A stretch of 64,000 nucleotides of DNA from an uncultured Clostridia bacterium. Its GTDB lineage: Bacteria; Bacillota; Clostridia; UMGS1883. This document shows positions 62,756 through 64,000 of this stretch, in pieces (positions within the stretch are counted from its first letter, which is position 1; every line of letters begins with the position of its first letter). The stretch covers positions 62,001 to 126,000 of the forward strand of contig CAKSFM010000002.1 in the NCBI GenBank assembly GCA_934454525.1, given 5' to 3'. Under the pieces are notes generated by a model. The model made no database searches and had not been told where the DNA came from. It saw only the letters and a program-made list of their open reading frames with translations. The translations under genes were made by a program, and so were the position numbers.

Positions 62756-63445
62756 ATGAACAGCTTTTTCCCCCGTCTTAAAATGAAGTATGCCGCCTCC
62801 GCGCTTGTTTTGGCGGCTGCGGCAGCAGTATACCTCTATTGCCTGTTTCTGCCCGGCGTTTGGAAAGGCGATGCATTTCTTTATCTTGATAAAAATAGCG
62901 GCTCTTTTTCCGGCTCTGACAAATATGCGCACTACAGCATGAAAATCACGCCGCATAAGAACGAAACGGACATTGAGTTTTCCGTCAACGGTGAAAAACG
63001 CGTTTACGGAATAACAAAGGGAGAAACCACTGTTATAACGCAGAACGGCGAACAGGTTTTTTCGGGAAAGGCATACCCGATGGATGATTATGCCGTTCTC
63101 GTTGACGATGACGGAAAACTGTCAAACGAAATCACCGTCACCGCAGGGAATGAACCCCCAAGCACGGAGGAGCTTTTCCCCACCCTCGGAACGCTCTATT
63201 CATGGGCGGACGGAGACACGGCGGACACGCGCGGAAATCCGTGGCTTGCACTCTTGATTCTTTTGGTGTCCGCATTGCTCGCGCTCGATATCATCTTCCC
63301 CGATTTATTCTTCCTGCTTCGCCACGGGCTCGAGGTTGACGGCGGCGAGCCGAGCACATGGTATCGCGAAATGCAGATTTTCGGAAGATATGCCTGCGCA
63401 GTCATAATAGTTGTGCTGTTAATATGCTCATTCACAACCCATTAA
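62756..63445 (+). CDS. Membrane protein of unknown function
   Basis: A 229-residue protein with TM near the N terminus (about 12-33), a soluble beta-rich region (about 40-150), TM at about 160-185 and a final TM at about 205-226. The last ~70 residues (LLRHGLEVDGGEPSTWYREM) resemble short uncharacterised membrane proteins of Firmicutes. No catalytic motif. It follows the FAD gene by 12 bases, so the two are probably co-transcribed. Confidence 0.6.
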   Translation: MNSFFPRLKMKYAASALVLAAAAAVYLYCLFLPGVWKGDAFLYLDKNSGSFSGSDKYAHYSMKITPHKNETDIEFSVNGEKRVYGITKGETTVITQNGEQVFSGKAYPMDDYAVLVDDDGKLSNEITVTAGNEPPSTEELFPTLGTLYSWADGDTADTRGNPWLALLILLVSALLALDIIFPDLFFLLRHGLEVDGGEPSTWYREMQIFGRYACAVIIVVLLICSFTTH

Positions 63446-63459
63446 CCAATATGCACACT

Positions 63460-63503
63460 AAAAAAGAAGTTACTTTCTTTTGTAGAAAATAACTTCTTTT
63501 TTT
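63460..63503. terminator. Bidirectional terminator (membrane protein / LRR gene)
   Basis: AAAAAAGAAGTTA-TTTC pairs with GAAA-TAACTTCTTTTTTT around a short loop, one mismatch; A-run and T-run on both sides. Confidence 0.85.
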
Positions 63504-63557
63504 ATACTATATTATTCTTATGCTTTCTCAGATTATATCTCATTAGGAGATGTTTAT

Positions 63558-64000
63558 TTACCAATTCCTGTCCTCATATGGTGTATTTAATACACCATCA
63601 TTATTTAGCCTTTTGACCATTTTATCAAGTTTGCCGCGCCACAACTTCTTAAACCAAGTTGTATTGCCAAACCATTTTACAAGCGTAGGACTTATTGCGT
63701 AGTATGTATGTATAAACGCTCTGCCGTGCCAAGTTTCTGCAAGAGTATAATCACGATAACGGCGAAGTGTCCATACTTGAGGACAATCGTATGAGCCATA
63801 AACACAAGTTGCAACATAACAGCCCTCTTTGGGTTTATAAGATTGTAAACAACTAAAAACTTCCCAATGTTCTTTTTTCCATTGTTCAGATGCCGAAATT
63901 TCACTAACAGGGCAACCTTTAAATGCCAACGAGTTTATCTGACTAACACTGTCGGGTATAGTTAACTTCCGTAAATTACTGCATCCACGAAAAGCTCCAC
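63558..64000 (-). CDS. LRR (BspA-type) protein with CFI-box C-terminal domain, 5' truncated
   Basis: The frame runs off the window edge. Residues at the truncated end, GAFRGCSNLRKLTIPDSV then INSLAFKGCPVSEI, are BspA/LRR_5-type leucine-rich repeats. The C-terminal ~95 residues are a CFI-box-type domain (CYVATCVYGSYDCPQVWTL, RAFIHTYYAISPTLVKWFGN). The TTG at 63929 is internal, not the start. Such proteins are common in gut Firmicutes; the role of the CFI-box domain is unknown. A terminator lies beyond its stop. Confidence 0.85.
   Translation of the reverse strand, partial: GAFRGCSNLRKLTIPDSVSQINSLAFKGCPVSEISASEQWKKEHWEVFSCLQSYKPKEGCYVATCVYGSYDCPQVWTLRRYRDYTLAETWHGRAFIHTYYAISPTLVKWFGNTTWFKKLWRGKLDKMVKRLNNDGVLNTPYEDRNW

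Overview
The window is a chromosomal segment of an anaerobic, probably gut-dwelling Firmicute of class Clostridia. The evidence is strong Shine-Dalgarno sites, frequent TTG/GTG starts, many TTGACA-17-TATAAT promoters, a SCIFF peptide/maturase pair, a YhaO/YhaN-type repair pair, a FakA-type kinase after an Asp23 protein, a bile-salt-hydrolase-family gene, a CFI-box LRR surface protein and a CpsC/CpsD/CpsB tyrosine-phosphorylation module. Family or genus cannot be fixed from sequence alone. Most genes are housekeeping; no rRNA, tRNA, CRISPR array or IS transposase was found.

Layout. 0-11.1 kb (+): trmB end, SbcD/SbcC-like pair, asp23-fakA-recG, uppP-ftsK. 11.1-12.8 kb (+): scfA, attenuator-like hairpin, scfB. 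12.9-15.3 kb (-): a lone GH106-like glycosidase divergent from corA. 16.3-16.8 kb: a gene-free patch of nested inverted repeats. 16.8-24.1 kb (-): murA-MBL-rlmH, then polA-coaE-slt-apbE. 24.3-28.5 kb (-): a two-TM acidic protein, then cpsC-cpsD-cpsB and an Ig-like lipoprotein. 28.8-30.4 kb (-): YfcE phosphodiesterase and a BSH-family hydrolase. 30.6-33.0 kb: an AT-richer accessory locus with an XRE repressor diverging from a secreted GLUG-like protein, a 48-codon small ORF and a secreted stalk-domain protein. 33.1-45.2 kb (-): tuf, fusA, rpsG, rpsL, rpoC, rpoB. 45.6-53.2 kb (+): Lrp/AsnC regulator and aminotransferase, two tandem AI-2E-family permeases, then FHA-RodA/FtsW-PBP. 53.2-53.5 kb: a second structured repeat. 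53.5-59.4 kb (-): prfB-secA and a glycolipid glycosyltransferase with a membrane protein. 59.6-63.4 kb (+): ECF sigma/anti-sigma, FAD oxidoreductase, membrane protein. 63.6-64.0 kb (-): the 3' end of an LRR/CFI-box protein.

How genes work together. Cell-envelope work dominates: uppP (lipid carrier recycling), murA, SEDS/PBP pair, lytic transglycosylase, CpsBCD, diglucosyl-lipid-type glycosyltransferase and SecA. The str/rpo block is cut by internal promoters before rpsL and tuf, and rpoB has its own long leader.

The most unusual material is (i) the XRE-GLUG-small ORF-stalk locus, (ii) two unlinked intergenic copies of a structured repeat with a conserved 41-nt core, one flanked by 20-bp direct repeats, (iii) a dispersed GGCATAACA-type inverted-repeat arm, one pair forming a hairpin in the murA 5' UTR, (iv) an apparent gene-conversion tract in the AI-2E pair, and (v) a BSH-family enzyme with Arg at the usual active-site Asn82 position.
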